Assembly (NCBI RefSeq): GCF_019139815.1
Contig: NZ_CP077079.1
Coordinates: 3,968,001 to 4,032,000, forward strand
Direction: 5' to 3'
DNA from: Pseudomonas asgharzadehiana
GTDB lineage: Bacteria > Pseudomonadota > Gammaproteobacteria > Pseudomonadales > Pseudomonadaceae
Length of the DNA: 64,000 nt
The notes under the pieces were generated by a model that was not told the origin of the DNA, did no database searches, and saw only the letters and a program-made list of their open reading frames with translations. The position numbers and the translations under genes were made by a program. Within the stretch, counting starts at the first letter, position 1; the number at the start of each line of letters is the position of its first letter. This document shows, piece by piece, positions 8,230-16,866 of the stretch.

Positions 8230-9624
8230 TCAGATTTCCGCCAGCCTCGAAGCCAGGGCTTTGGCCTGAAGCGCCACGTCCGTCACCGCGGTGCTCTCCC
8301 ACCACATCCCGCGCAACGGCGGGCCCATGGCGAACAGTCTTTGGCTGGCCTGCCCCTGGGCGTCCAGCACCGCGCCCGACACGTGCGCCGCAATCCCCAA
8401 CGCCAACGGCCCAGGCTGGATCAGGCCGCGCTTGAGCAATTGCCGGGGCAACGGCCGCGCCACGCGGCGCCAGTCGTATTCGATGCCGCTGGAGTTGATC
8501 AGCGCCGCGCCCGACACCTGGGTCAGCGCTGGCTCACCGCGATAGCGCAAACGGATCGTCACGCCCTCATCCGCAGGCGCCAGGCCCTTGAACGACGCCG
8601 CGCGAATGCGTAACCGCCCCTCGTCGTGCAACCGCGCCACCAACTGCGCACTCAACGGCGGCGAGCGGTGGTGATGGCTCTCCCACCACGGCCGCACATG
8701 CCGCACGAATTGGCGTTTCTCACGCTCGCCGGCCTGGCTCCACAGCCGGCCGATATGCGCGCGTACCGTGTCCAGCGGCGCCTGCCAGTCAATGCCTTGC
8801 GCCACTGCAATCCGGCATTGGCGCCGCACCTCTCGCAGCAACTGCCGAGGGCTGCGCAGGCTGTGGTCCTCGCCGAGAAAGTCCACCCAACTCGGCGGTT
8901 GGCGGCGCACATGGGGCAGCAGGCCATGGCGCGAAAACACCTCGATGGGCCCACGATGACCGGCCTGTTCCAGGGACACCACGGCATCGACCATGGTCAG
9001 CCCCGAGCCAATGATCAGCACCGTCGATTGCGGGTCGAGCTGGGCCATGGCCTGCACGTCCCAAGGGTCCACCGCCGCCGCGTTCAAACCGCTGGACTCG
9101 GTTTGTGGCGTGCGCGCCGCCGGGAACATGCCGGTGGCCAACACCGCAACGGCGCCGCGCAGTGACTGGCCGTTATCGAGGGTCAGCCGGGTTGAACCCG
9201 CGTCCACTTGCAGGTCGACCACTTCGGCCCTTACATGCGCCACCGTGGACGCCGACAGCGCCTTGGCCTCGGCCAGCCGCTGCTGCGCGTACAAGCCGAA
9301 CAGCCCGCGCGGCGGGAACAGTTCGCTGATCGGTACGTGCTGTTGGTCCGACTCCGGCCAGCCACCGGCGCCGATGTGCTCGGTGAGCCACTGCGTCAGG
9401 TCGTCGGCATTGTCGGGGTCGACGCTCATGCGCGCCGCGTTGCCGTTCAGCGTGTGGCCCAGCTCGACCGCGCTGTAGGCCTCGCCCCGCCCCAATTCGG
9501 CACGCGGCTCGATCACCAGGATCCGACGCCGGCCAGGCAAGCGCAGCAGTTGCACGGCGAGCATCGTGCCGCTCAGGCCGCCGCCGATGATCAGCACATC
9601 AGCGTCGCGGGTGGATTCACTCAT
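8230..9624 (-). CDS. FAD/NAD(P)-binding oxidoreductase-like protein
   Basis: The protein has 464 residues. Its N-terminal Rossmann motif is 'VLIIGGGLSGTMLA', and a second dinucleotide motif 'VLIIGSGLTMVDAVVSL' lies near residue 203. 'GHTLNGNAARMSVDP' around residue 57 is typical of the NAD_binding_9 (FAD-NAD(P)-binding) family of uncharacterised proteins that resemble flavin monooxygenases. It is the last gene of the minus-strand operon, 12 bases after the LivF-like ATPase gene. In that setting it may oxidise the imported substrate or supply reduced flavin, but this is inference. The fold call is firm; the reaction is unknown. Confidence 0.8.
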   Translation of the reverse strand: MSESTRDADVLIIGGGLSGTMLAVQLLRLPGRRRILVIEPRAELGRGEAYSAVELGHTLNGNAARMSVDPDNADDLTQWLTEHIGAGGWPESDQQHVPISELFPPRGLFGLYAQQRLAEAKALSASTVAHVRAEVVDLQVDAGSTRLTLDNGQSLRGAVAVLATGMFPAARTPQTESSGLNAAAVDPWDVQAMAQLDPQSTVLIIGSGLTMVDAVVSLEQAGHRGPIEVFSRHGLLPHVRRQPPSWVDFLGEDHSLRSPRQLLREVRRQCRIAVAQGIDWQAPLDTVRAHIGRLWSQAGEREKRQFVRHVRPWWESHHHRSPPLSAQLVARLHDEGRLRIRAASFKGLAPADEGVTIRLRYRGEPALTQVSGAALINSSGIEYDWRRVARPLPRQLLKRGLIQPGPLALGIAAHVSGAVLDAQGQASQRLFAMGPPLRGMWWESTAVTDVALQAKALASRLAEI

Positions 9625-9636
9625 GCAGGTTCGCCC

Positions 9637-10404
9637 TTACTGTTTACCCAGATAAATATCATGCAAATCACCCCGTGCCAGCAGCTCAGCGGCGCTGCCG
9701 CTCAAGGCCACGCGCCCAGTATCCAGCACGTAACCGTGGGACGCATAGGTCAGCGCGACGTTGATGTTCTGCTCGGCGATCAGGAAGCTCACCTGCTGTT
9801 CACGGTTGAGCTGCGCGATGATCGCGAAGATCTCCTGCACGATCATAGGCGCCAAACCCATGGACGGCTCGTCGAGCAGTACCAAAGTAGGACGCGTCAT
9901 CAACGCCCGGCCGATGGCGACCATCTGCTGCTCGCCGCCGGAGGTGAGCCCGGCGCGGGTGTGGCGCTTGGTCTTGAGCCTTGGGAACCAGGTGTAGATG
10001 CGCTCCAAGTCGTGCTCCATGTCCTTGCGGCTCAGGCGGCGCACAAAGCCGCCGCTGCGCAGGTTGTCTTCCACGCTCAGTTGGCCGAACACATGCCGCC
10101 CCTCCAGCACATGCACCATGCCCTCGCGCACGCGCTGGCTGGGGTCGATACCGGCCAGGTCGCGCCCGGCGTATTCAATCACACCCCGGCTGACCTCGGC
10201 GCGCTCGGCACGCACCAGCCCGGAGATGGCCTTGAGGGTAGTGCTCTTGCCGGCGCCGTTGGCACCGAGCAAGGCAACAATGGCGCCCTTGGGCACACTC
10301 AGCGACACCCCGGCCACCGCCAGGATTGCGCCGTCGTAAATCACTTCAATGTCGTTGACCGTCAGCAGCGACGGGCGCGCAGGCTCGGTGGCAGGCTGGC
10401 TCAT
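9637..10404 (-). CDS. Liv-type ABC importer ATPase (LivF-like)
   Basis: The 255-residue ATPase has Walker A GANGAGKST, the signature 'LTSGGEQQMVAIGRALM', Walker B LVLLDEPSMGLAP and a C-terminus ending in IYLGKQ, all typical of LivF. The signature reads SGGEQ as in LivF proteins. It is one of two ATPases in this operon (the other at 13705) and lies three bases downstream of the substrate-binding protein gene. The set belongs to the branched-chain amino acid (HAAT) family, whose members also take up amides, urea and aromatic or sulfur compounds. The operon context favours an organosulfur substrate. Confidence 0.9.
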   Translation of the reverse strand: MSQPATEPARPSLLTVNDIEVIYDGAILAVAGVSLSVPKGAIVALLGANGAGKSTTLKAISGLVRAERAEVSRGVIEYAGRDLAGIDPSQRVREGMVHVLEGRHVFGQLSVEDNLRSGGFVRRLSRKDMEHDLERIYTWFPRLKTKRHTRAGLTSGGEQQMVAIGRALMTRPTLVLLDEPSMGLAPMIVQEIFAIIAQLNREQQVSFLIAEQNINVALTYASHGYVLDTGRVALSGSAAELLARGDLHDIYLGKQ

Positions 10405-10407
10405 GAT

Positions 10408-11748
10408 TTATTCATCCCCAGTGCAGGTGCGTGGCGTCAGGCCTTTTTCCTTGGCGAACGCGGCCGACTTTTCATCGATCAACGGGCGCAGCAGTGCGCG
10501 GTCGGCGGCGATCCAGTCGCTGATCAGCGTCCACTGGGCGCCGTCCCACTGCTGCACCCGCGCCGAGCCGCCGCCTTCGTGGTCGCGGCACGACAGCTTG
10601 AGGTTCTGCATCAGGCCCAGGTAGCCCATGGCTTTAAGGCGTGCGTCGTCGATGTTCAGGTGTTCCAGGCCCCAGCGGCCTTCTTCGCCATTGAGTGGGC
10701 GCTTACCGAATTTGGCCTGCGCGGTGCGAATCGCCTCTACCGCTACGGCGGCATTCACCAGGCCGGAGTTGTAGTAGACACTGCCGAAGTTTTTCAGGTC
10801 CTTGAGGTCGCTGTGGCCCTTGTCGAGGATGGCTTGCTTGAGGCGCTGATGGATCTCGAAGTCGGCCCCGGCCGGGTACGGCGTGAGCGCCAGGTACCCC
10901 TTGGCGGCGGCACCGGCCGGCAGCACGTCCTCGCTGGAACTGGCCCAGATGTCGCCGATGATGTGGTCCACGGGGAAGCCGAAGCGCGCGGCGGTCTTCA
11001 CCGCTACCGGCGTGGACACGCCCCAGGTACGCAGGAACACCCAGTCCGGGTTGGCCTGGCGGACCTGGCGCCATTGCGCCGATTGTTCGTTGCCGGGGTC
11101 GGCCACCGGGATCTGGATGTTCTCAAAGCCATACTTTTCGGCGAGCAATTTCAGTGGCCCGAGGGTTTCGCGACCGTAGGCCGAGTCGTGATAGACCGTG
11201 GCGATCTTCTTGCCCTTGAGCTTGTCGAAGCCGCCTTCGCGCTCGGCGATGTAATTGACCAGGCTCGACGCCTCGCTGTAGAAGGTCAGCATCACCGGGA
11301 AGTTGTAGGGGAACACCGTGCCGTCAGTGGCCTCGGTGCGCCCGTAGCCGAGGGTGATCAGCGGGATCTTGTCGACTTCGGCGCGCTCGCTCAGGGCATA
11401 CGCCGCCGGCGCGCCGTTGGGTTGGTACACCGCGACCGGCGAGCCATCCAGGCCGTGCTTGAAGCGCTCATAGCATTCGATACCCTTCTCGGCCGTCCAT
11501 TCGGTCTCGCATTCCTGCCACACCAGCTTGACGCCGTTGATGCCGCCTTCGACCTCGTTGATGTAGCGCAGGTAGTCGATCATCCCGGCCCACACCTGCA
11601 CGCCACTGGAGGCATAGGCGCCCACGCGATAGGTAGCCAGGGGAATGAATTGCTGGTCCGGCGTCGCCATGGCCTGGGGCACGGCGCCGGCCAATGCGGC
11701 CAACGCAAAGGCGGCGCCGACCAGGGAACGTTTCAAGGATGCACGCAT
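10408..11748 (-). CDS. Periplasmic substrate-binding protein, Liv/HAAT family
   Basis: This 446-residue protein has a signal peptide ending at about 'GAVPQAMA' (residue 28). It is a type I periplasmic binding protein (Peripla_BP_6) with two alpha/beta lobes. It is longer than LivJ/LivK (about 370 residues), resembling the larger binding proteins of specialised HAAT importers. It should capture the substrate and deliver it to the permeases at 11770 and 12824. There is a conserved-looking pair of cysteines in 'WQECETEW...GIECYERF' near residue 75. The ligand is not predictable from sequence alone. Confidence 0.88.
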   Translation of the reverse strand: MRASLKRSLVGAAFALAALAGAVPQAMATPDQQFIPLATYRVGAYASSGVQVWAGMIDYLRYINEVEGGINGVKLVWQECETEWTAEKGIECYERFKHGLDGSPVAVYQPNGAPAAYALSERAEVDKIPLITLGYGRTEATDGTVFPYNFPVMLTFYSEASSLVNYIAEREGGFDKLKGKKIATVYHDSAYGRETLGPLKLLAEKYGFENIQIPVADPGNEQSAQWRQVRQANPDWVFLRTWGVSTPVAVKTAARFGFPVDHIIGDIWASSSEDVLPAGAAAKGYLALTPYPAGADFEIHQRLKQAILDKGHSDLKDLKNFGSVYYNSGLVNAAVAVEAIRTAQAKFGKRPLNGEEGRWGLEHLNIDDARLKAMGYLGLMQNLKLSCRDHEGGGSARVQQWDGAQWTLISDWIAADRALLRPLIDEKSAAFAKEKGLTPRTCTGDE

Positions 11749-11769
11749 GGAAGTTCTCTTCTACAGGGG

Positions 11770-12819
11770 TTAGAAACGTAGCGGCCACTGCCGCAGCCGA
11801 TCGCGAAGGGTATGCAACAGGCGAATCAAGCCCTCGGGCTCCTTGATCAGGAACACGATGATCAACACGCCAAAGATAATTTTCTGCAGGTTCTGCAACT
11901 GCCCCGCGTCCACCGAACCGCCGAACAATGCCTGCCCGGCGTGGCTGAGAAAGATCGGCAGCAAACTGATGAAGGCCGCGCCGACGAAGTTGCCGGCGAT
12001 GCTGCCCATGCCGCCGATAATGATGATGAACAGGATCTGGAACGAGCGGTTGATATCGAAGCTGCCGGCACTGGCGGTGCCCAGGTAGGCGAAGGCCCAC
12101 AGCGCGCCGGCGATGCCCAAGTAGAACGAACTGACCGCAAACGCCAGGCGCTTGTAGCGCACCACCGCAATGCCGACCACGGCGGCGGCGGTGTCCATGT
12201 CGCGGATCGCCATCCAGTTGCGCCCCACTTGGCTGCGCACCAGGTTGGTCGCGGTCCAGGTCAACAGCAGCACCGTGACCAGCGTCAGCAGGTAACGGCC
12301 CAGCGGCGTGTTGAGGTCATGGCCGAACAGCGCAAGCTTGGGCGCCGAAATCGTGCCGGACGAACCGTAGTTGTAGAACCAGGGGAATTTGACGAACAGC
12401 CACTCCAGGAAAAACTGCGCGGCCAGGGTGGTGACCATCAGGTAGAAGCCCTTGATCCGCGAACTGGGCAGGCCGAACAGCAAGCCCACCCCTGCGCTGA
12501 TAATCCCACCGCCCAGCAGCGCCACCGGCAGGCCCAGCTCGGGCAGGCGCAGCAGAAAGCCGTAGGTGGCAAATGCGCCAACCGCCATGAAGCCGGCGGC
12601 GCCCACCGAGGTCTGCCCGGTGTAGCCGGTCAGCAGGTTCAAGCCCAACCCGGCCAGGGACAGCACCAGAAACGGAATCAGGATCGCATTGAGCCAATAG
12701 TCATTGCCCCACAGCGGCACCACGCCAAAAGCCAGGGCCAGCAGGCCGAGCAGGCCCCAGGGCAGGCGTCGTTGCATCAGCAGTAACGGCGCGGTGCCTT
12801 GCGCAACAGGAATCGACAT
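11770..12819 (-). CDS. Liv-type ABC permease (LivM-like)
   Basis: With the ATG at 12819 the protein has 349 residues; the reading frame extends upstream to 12897, but that part overlaps the preceding permease gene and is not hydrophobic, so it was excluded. About eight to ten membrane helices are visible. The LivM signature region 'LNLLTGYTGQTSVGAAGFMA' lies near residue 60 and the EAA-like loop 'IGGMGSIAGNFVGAAF' near residue 270. The gene starts four bases after the LivH-like gene, and the two should form the heterodimeric membrane channel. Confidence 0.88.
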   Translation of the reverse strand: MSIPVAQGTAPLLLMQRRLPWGLLGLLALAFGVVPLWGNDYWLNAILIPFLVLSLAGLGLNLLTGYTGQTSVGAAGFMAVGAFATYGFLLRLPELGLPVALLGGGIISAGVGLLFGLPSSRIKGFYLMVTTLAAQFFLEWLFVKFPWFYNYGSSGTISAPKLALFGHDLNTPLGRYLLTLVTVLLLTWTATNLVRSQVGRNWMAIRDMDTAAAVVGIAVVRYKRLAFAVSSFYLGIAGALWAFAYLGTASAGSFDINRSFQILFIIIIGGMGSIAGNFVGAAFISLLPIFLSHAGQALFGGSVDAGQLQNLQKIIFGVLIIVFLIKEPEGLIRLLHTLRDRLRQWPLRF

Positions 12820-12823
12820 GGTT

Positions 12824-13705
12824 TCAGACTCGCTCGATGGCGCGCTCGCCGAACAGGCCGGCGGGACGCATATACAGGAAGGCCAGCGCCAATACATAGG
12901 CGAACCACGGCGTGATGCCGCCGCCGATCAGCGGGCCGATATACACCTCGGCGAGGTTCTCGGCGGCGCCGACGATCAGCCCGCCGACCATCGCCCCGCC
13001 AATCGAGGTAAAGCCGCCGATGATCAACACCGGCAACGCCCTGAGCACCACCAGCGACAGCGAGAACTGCACGCCCTGGCGCGCGCCCCATAGCAGCCCC
13101 GCCACCAGGCCGACGACGCCGGCCACTGCCCAGACGATCTGCCAGATGCGGTTGAGGTTGATGCCGATGGACAGCGCCGCCGTGGTGTCATCGGCTACCG
13201 CCCGCAACGACACGCCGATGCGGGTCTTGTTGAACAGCAACGCCAGCACCGTCACCAGCACCACGGCGGTGGCGGCGGCGATCAGGTCAAACTGGCTGAG
13301 CATCAGCGGCCCGACAAACAGCGGCACGTCGTCGATGCCCAGGTCCAGTGCGCGCACTTGGGAGCCCATCAAGCCCTGGGCCAGGCCCTCGATGATGAAC
13401 GACAGGCCCAGGGTCGCCATGAACAGGGTGATCTGCGAACGGTTCACCAGCGGGCGTAGCACCAGGCGCTCGATGAGCAACGCGCCGACGATCATCACCA
13501 GCACCGTCAGCAGCAGCGCCACGGCGAACGGAACGCCCTGCTCGTGCAGGCTGACGAAGGTCAGCGCGGCAAACAGCAACATCGCGCCCTGGGCGAAATT
13601 GAACACGCCGCTGGCCTTGTAGATCAGCACGAAGCCGATGGCGACCAGCGAGTACAGGGTGCCGGCCAGCAAACCGCCGAGCAGGGTTTCGAAGAAGAAC
13701 GACAT
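12824..13705 (-). CDS. Liv-type ABC permease (LivH-like)
   Basis: The 293-residue protein is very hydrophobic with about eight helices. It contains the LivH N-terminal motif 'LLAGTLYSLVAIGFVLIYKA' and the C-terminal 'IGGFTSIGGAMVGGLIVG' loop. Its ATG overlaps the stop of the LivG-like gene by one base (TGATG), so the two are translationally coupled. It partners with the LivM-like permease. Confidence 0.9.
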   Translation of the reverse strand: MSFFFETLLGGLLAGTLYSLVAIGFVLIYKASGVFNFAQGAMLLFAALTFVSLHEQGVPFAVALLLTVLVMIVGALLIERLVLRPLVNRSQITLFMATLGLSFIIEGLAQGLMGSQVRALDLGIDDVPLFVGPLMLSQFDLIAAATAVVLVTVLALLFNKTRIGVSLRAVADDTTAALSIGINLNRIWQIVWAVAGVVGLVAGLLWGARQGVQFSLSLVVLRALPVLIIGGFTSIGGAMVGGLIVGAAENLAEVYIGPLIGGGITPWFAYVLALAFLYMRPAGLFGERAIERV

Positions 13706-14475
13706 CAGCGCACCGCTCCCAGATACGCCGCGATCACCTCGGGGTGCGCCTGCACCTCGGCCGGCGTGCCGTCGCCGACCTTGCGCCCATAGTCGAGCAC
13801 CACCACATGGTCAGACAGGCCCATCACCACGCCCATGTCGTGTTCGATCAACACCACCGTGGTGCCCAGGTCTCGGTTCACGTCGGCGACGAAGCGTGCC
13901 ATGTCCTGTTTCTCTTCGGCGTTCATGCCGGCCATGGGTTCGTCAAGCAGCAACAGGCTGGGCCCGGCGATCAGTGCGCGGCCCAACTCCACGCGCTTTT
14001 GCAGGCCGTAAGACAGGTTGCCCACCAGCACATCGCGATGGGCTTGCAGCTCAAGAAATTCCAGGATGTGTTGGCCGCGCCGGCGAAATGCTTCGGCTTC
14101 GCGGCGTGCACGGGGCAAGCCCAGGGCCTGTTCGAGAAAGCCGGCGCGCATATGCCGCGACAGCCCGGTAAGGAGGTTGTCGAGCACGCTCATCTTCTTG
14201 AACAGTGCGTTGTTCTGGAAGGTGCGCCCAATGCCTCGGCGGGCGGCGCCCAAGGGGTCGATGCGATGGAAGTGTTGTTGCTCAAAGACGATCTCGCCGG
14301 CATCGAAACGGTACACGCCGTTGAGCACATTGAGCAGCGAGCTTTTGCCCGCGCCGTTAGGGCCGATCAACGCGCAGATCTCGCCGCGTTGTACCTCGAA
14401 CGACAGCGCATTGATGGCCTTGACCCCTTTGAACGACAGCGAAATGTCCCGCACCTGGAGAATGGCCTGGCTCAT
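13705..14475 (-). CDS. Liv-type ABC importer ATPase (LivG-like)
   Basis: The start is the ATG at 14475, which overlaps the stop of the upstream gene as ATGA; a longer frame from 14505 would lie inside that gene. The 256-residue ATPase has Walker A GPNGAGKSS, a weak signature 'LSYGLQKRVELGRALI', Walker B LLLLDEPMAGMN and H-loop EHD. The 'NLSYGLQKRVELGRAL' form is characteristic of LivG. It pairs with the LivF-like ATPase at 9637 to power the importer. Confidence 0.9.
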   Translation of the reverse strand: MSQAILQVRDISLSFKGVKAINALSFEVQRGEICALIGPNGAGKSSLLNVLNGVYRFDAGEIVFEQQHFHRIDPLGAARRGIGRTFQNNALFKKMSVLDNLLTGLSRHMRAGFLEQALGLPRARREAEAFRRRGQHILEFLELQAHRDVLVGNLSYGLQKRVELGRALIAGPSLLLLDEPMAGMNAEEKQDMARFVADVNRDLGTTVVLIEHDMGVVMGLSDHVVVLDYGRKVGDGTPAEVQAHPEVIAAYLGAVR

Positions 14476-15320
14476 GCGATGTCCCGTTTGAATTCGGCCA
14501 GCCACGTCGGCTCATTACCGGCTTTGAGGGGTTGCCAGATAGAGGCCAGGCGTTGAAAGCCCAGCAGTGTGCGCACGCGGTTTTTCAGCAACCGGCGCAG
14601 GCCGCCTTGCGGGTGGGCGATGGCCCAGTCGCAGAGGCGGCGCCGCCAACTGCCGACGGGAGCCAGGCGGCTTTCGATCTCATCGGCCAGGTGCTGCAAA
14701 CGCTCGGGCGACAGCACCAGGCCGGTGGGCGCCACTTCGCTGCGATCGCGTCGCGCCGAGGCCAGGTTTTCCGGAAACGCCAGGCCATGACCGCTGTGCA
14801 GCCATTGCTCCAGCACCACGCCAAGGCCGTCTGGCCAGCCGGTGCCTTCTTCGCTCCACAGCACGGTTTCGCCCGTTGGTTGCCACCAACGCTGCAGGTG
14901 TTGCGCCGGATCGACCGGGCCGAGCAACTGAGCGAAGTCCAAGCGCTGGGTGAATGCCCAATCGCGCAGGCGACCTTGAACGTAGGCATGACTGGGGTGA
15001 ATACGCCACAGTTGCTGCTCCAGGGCCTGCGGGTCGAGGTTATCGGCCAGCGTGAGCACCTGCGCGCCGACGGACTGGGCCGCCAATGCCAGCAACAGCA
15101 GGTTCGGCTCAAAGGCGCCACTGAGCACCAGGCGTGAGTGTTGATCGAAACCGTGCTGGCGCAAACCATCGGCCAGGCGTTCGACGTCGCGCAAGGCGTC
15201 GATCCAGCGCCAGGCGTACCACTGGCCCTGGCGCTTGTGGCGCAGGGCGATGTGCAACGGCGTAAGTTGCGCCCAGCGGCGCAGGTGCTCCAGAAGGGCC
15301 TTGGGGTCGTGCACGCTCAT
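14472..15320 (-). CDS. Truncated AMP-binding (acyl-CoA synthetase-like) protein
   Basis: The protein has 282 residues against 500-650 for a complete enzyme. Residues 1-100 match the start of long-chain acyl-CoA synthetases ('ALRHKRQGQWYAWRWIDALR', 'ADGLRQHGFDQHSRL'). The C-terminal half resembles the central 'PP..W..L..E...RM.....WKRRLFDWA' stretch ('LSPERLQHLADEIESRL', 'GSWRRRLCDWAIAH'). The P-loop TSGTTGxPKG is replaced by a degenerate 'SEEGTGWPDGL', and the downstream adenylate-forming motifs and catalytic lysine are missing. It is probably not an active ligase. It retains a good start and is translationally coupled to the LivG-like gene, so its role could be structural, or it may be a decaying gene. 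Confidence 0.65.
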   Translation of the reverse strand: MSVHDPKALLEHLRRWAQLTPLHIALRHKRQGQWYAWRWIDALRDVERLADGLRQHGFDQHSRLVLSGAFEPNLLLLALAAQSVGAQVLTLADNLDPQALEQQLWRIHPSHAYVQGRLRDWAFTQRLDFAQLLGPVDPAQHLQRWWQPTGETVLWSEEGTGWPDGLGVVLEQWLHSGHGLAFPENLASARRDRSEVAPTGLVLSPERLQHLADEIESRLAPVGSWRRRLCDWAIAHPQGGLRRLLKNRVRTLLGFQRLASIWQPLKAGNEPTWLAEFKRDIA

Positions 15321-15394
15321 AGGGGGTGGTTCCTATTGGGGTGGTCAAGCGTGCGGTGGTCCGCTGGCTGGGATATTTGGATCGACACGGGACA

Positions 15395-15486
15395 AATGTG
15401 GGAGGGGGCTTGCCCCCGATGGCAGTGTGTCAGACACCTATCAATTGCTGACCCACTGCTATCGGGGGCAAGCCCCCTCCCACATT
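15395..15486. repeat. REPIN: two inverted REP sequences
   Basis: AATGTGGGAGGGGGCTTGCC begins the left copy at 15395, and its inverted counterpart ends at 15486 (GGCAAGCCCCCTCCCACATT). The copies are nearly perfect inverted repeats of about 33 bases around a 26-base centre. This is the doublet form in which REP sequences spread in fluorescent pseudomonads. Each copy can also fold alone (GGGGGC-TT-GCCCCC). It overlaps the 3' end of the monooxygenase gene. Confidence 0.85.
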
Positions 15487-16866
15487 GGAATTTCGTGCAC
15501 CAGACAGATCGCGGTAGCTGGCGCCGGGGTGGTTTGGACCCAACCTTGCGCCCTCGCCGAACAACTTCTCGCGCAGGGTGCCCTGGGCATATTCGGTCTT
15601 GTACACGCCACGCTTTTGCAGCTCCGGCACCAACCACTCCACGGCGTCGATGAAGGTCTCGTGGGTCAGCGCATACGCCAGGTTGAAGCCGTCCACGTCG
15701 GTGTCTTCCACCCATTCCTGCAACAGGTCGGCGACGGTTTGCGGGCCGCCGACAAACAAGGGCCCAAACCCGCCGATGCCCACCCAGTCAGCCAGTTCAT
15801 TGGGCGTCCAGACCTTGTTCGGATCAGCCGTGGAGAACGCCTCCACCGCCGATTGAATCGCGTTGGTGTGGACATGTTTGAGCGGCTCGTCGGGCTTGAA
15901 CTGGCTGAAGTCGATACCGGTCCAGCCGGAGATCAACGCCATTGCGCCTTCGTAGCTGACGTAGGTTTTGTAGTCGTCAAACTTGGCCTTGGCCTTGGCG
16001 TCGGTCTCGCCGACGATCACCGTCTGCAAATTGAAGATCAGGATTTTCTTCGGATCGCGCCCCGCCTCGGCGGCACGGCGACGGATATCGGCCACGGTTT
16101 TTTTCAGCAGCACCTTGGACGGTGCGGCGACAAACACGCATTCGGCCTGCTCGGCGGCGAACTGTTTGCCACGGCTGGAGGCGCCGGCCTGGTACAGCAC
16201 CGGCGTGCGCTGCGGCGACGGCTCGCACAGGTGAATGCCGGGCACCTGGAAGTGTTTGCCGACGTGGCGGATCTCATGGATTTTGCTCGGGTCGCTGAAG
16301 ATCCGACGCTCCCGATCACGCAGCACCGCGCCCTCCTCCCAACTGCCTTCCCAGAGCTTGTAGCAAACCTCGAGGTATTCCTCGGCGTAGTCATAACGTG
16401 CATCGTGTTCGGTCTGGGCCTTCTGGCCGAGGTTCTTGGCGCCGCTTTCCAGGTAGGAGGTGACGATGTTCCAGCCGATGCGGCCCTTGGTCAGGTGATC
16501 GAGCGTCGACAGCCGGCGCGCGAAGGGGTACGGATGCTCGAAGGACAGCGACGCGGTGAGGCCAAAACCCAGGTGCTGGGTGACCAGCGCCATCGGTGCG
16601 ATCAGCGACAGCGGGTCGTTGACCGGCACTTGGGTGGCCTGGCGAATCGCCGCGTCACCGTTGCCGTGGTACACGTCGTAAATGCCCAGCACGTCGGCGA
16701 TAAACAGGCCATCGAACTTGCCACGCTCGAGGATTTTCGCCAGATCGGTCCAGTACTCCAGGTCCTTGTACTGCCACGAGCGGTCACGCGGATGCGCCCA
16801 CAGGCCTGGCGACTGGTGGCCGACGCAGTTCATGTCGAAGGCGTTCAAGCGGATTTGGCGGGCCAT
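15430..16866 (-). CDS. Flavin-dependent monooxygenase, NtaA/SnaA/DszA type (bacterial luciferase family)
   Basis: The 478-residue protein begins 'MARQIRLNAFDMNCVGHQSP', a start typical of the NtaA/SnaA/DszA/SoxA branch of the luciferase-like FMNH2-dependent monooxygenases. Other family features are 'GRIGWNIVTSYLESGAKNLG' near 120 and 'PVLYQAGASSRGKQFAAEQA' near 220. It likely cleaves a C-S or C-N bond using reduced flavin from a separate reductase. The SfnB-type partner upstream favours a sulfone or thiophene-like substrate. The ATG overlaps the stop of the upstream short gene (TGATG). The last 20 or so residues (NSNVGGGLPPIAVGQQLIGV) are encoded by the REPIN, so the natural C-terminus was replaced or extended. 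Confidence 0.87.
   Translation of the reverse strand: MARQIRLNAFDMNCVGHQSPGLWAHPRDRSWQYKDLEYWTDLAKILERGKFDGLFIADVLGIYDVYHGNGDAAIRQATQVPVNDPLSLIAPMALVTQHLGFGLTASLSFEHPYPFARRLSTLDHLTKGRIGWNIVTSYLESGAKNLGQKAQTEHDARYDYAEEYLEVCYKLWEGSWEEGAVLRDRERRIFSDPSKIHEIRHVGKHFQVPGIHLCEPSPQRTPVLYQAGASSRGKQFAAEQAECVFVAAPSKVLLKKTVADIRRRAAEAGRDPKKILIFNLQTVIVGETDAKAKAKFDDYKTYVSYEGAMALISGWTGIDFSQFKPDEPLKHVHTNAIQSAVEAFSTADPNKVWTPNELADWVGIGGFGPLFVGGPQTVADLLQEWVEDTDVDGFNLAYALTHETFIDAVEWLVPELQKRGVYKTEYAQGTLREKLFGEGARLGPNHPGASYRDLSGARNSNVGGGLPPIAVGQQLIGV

Noticed and set aside
9208..11781. 857-codon plus-strand ORF
   Set aside because: Antisense to the FAD protein, LivF-like ATPase and binding-protein genes; no recognisable domain.
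12820..12897. N-terminal extension of the LivM-like permease
   Set aside because: It overlaps the end of the LivH-like gene and would precede the first membrane helix with an unrelated cysteine-rich stretch.
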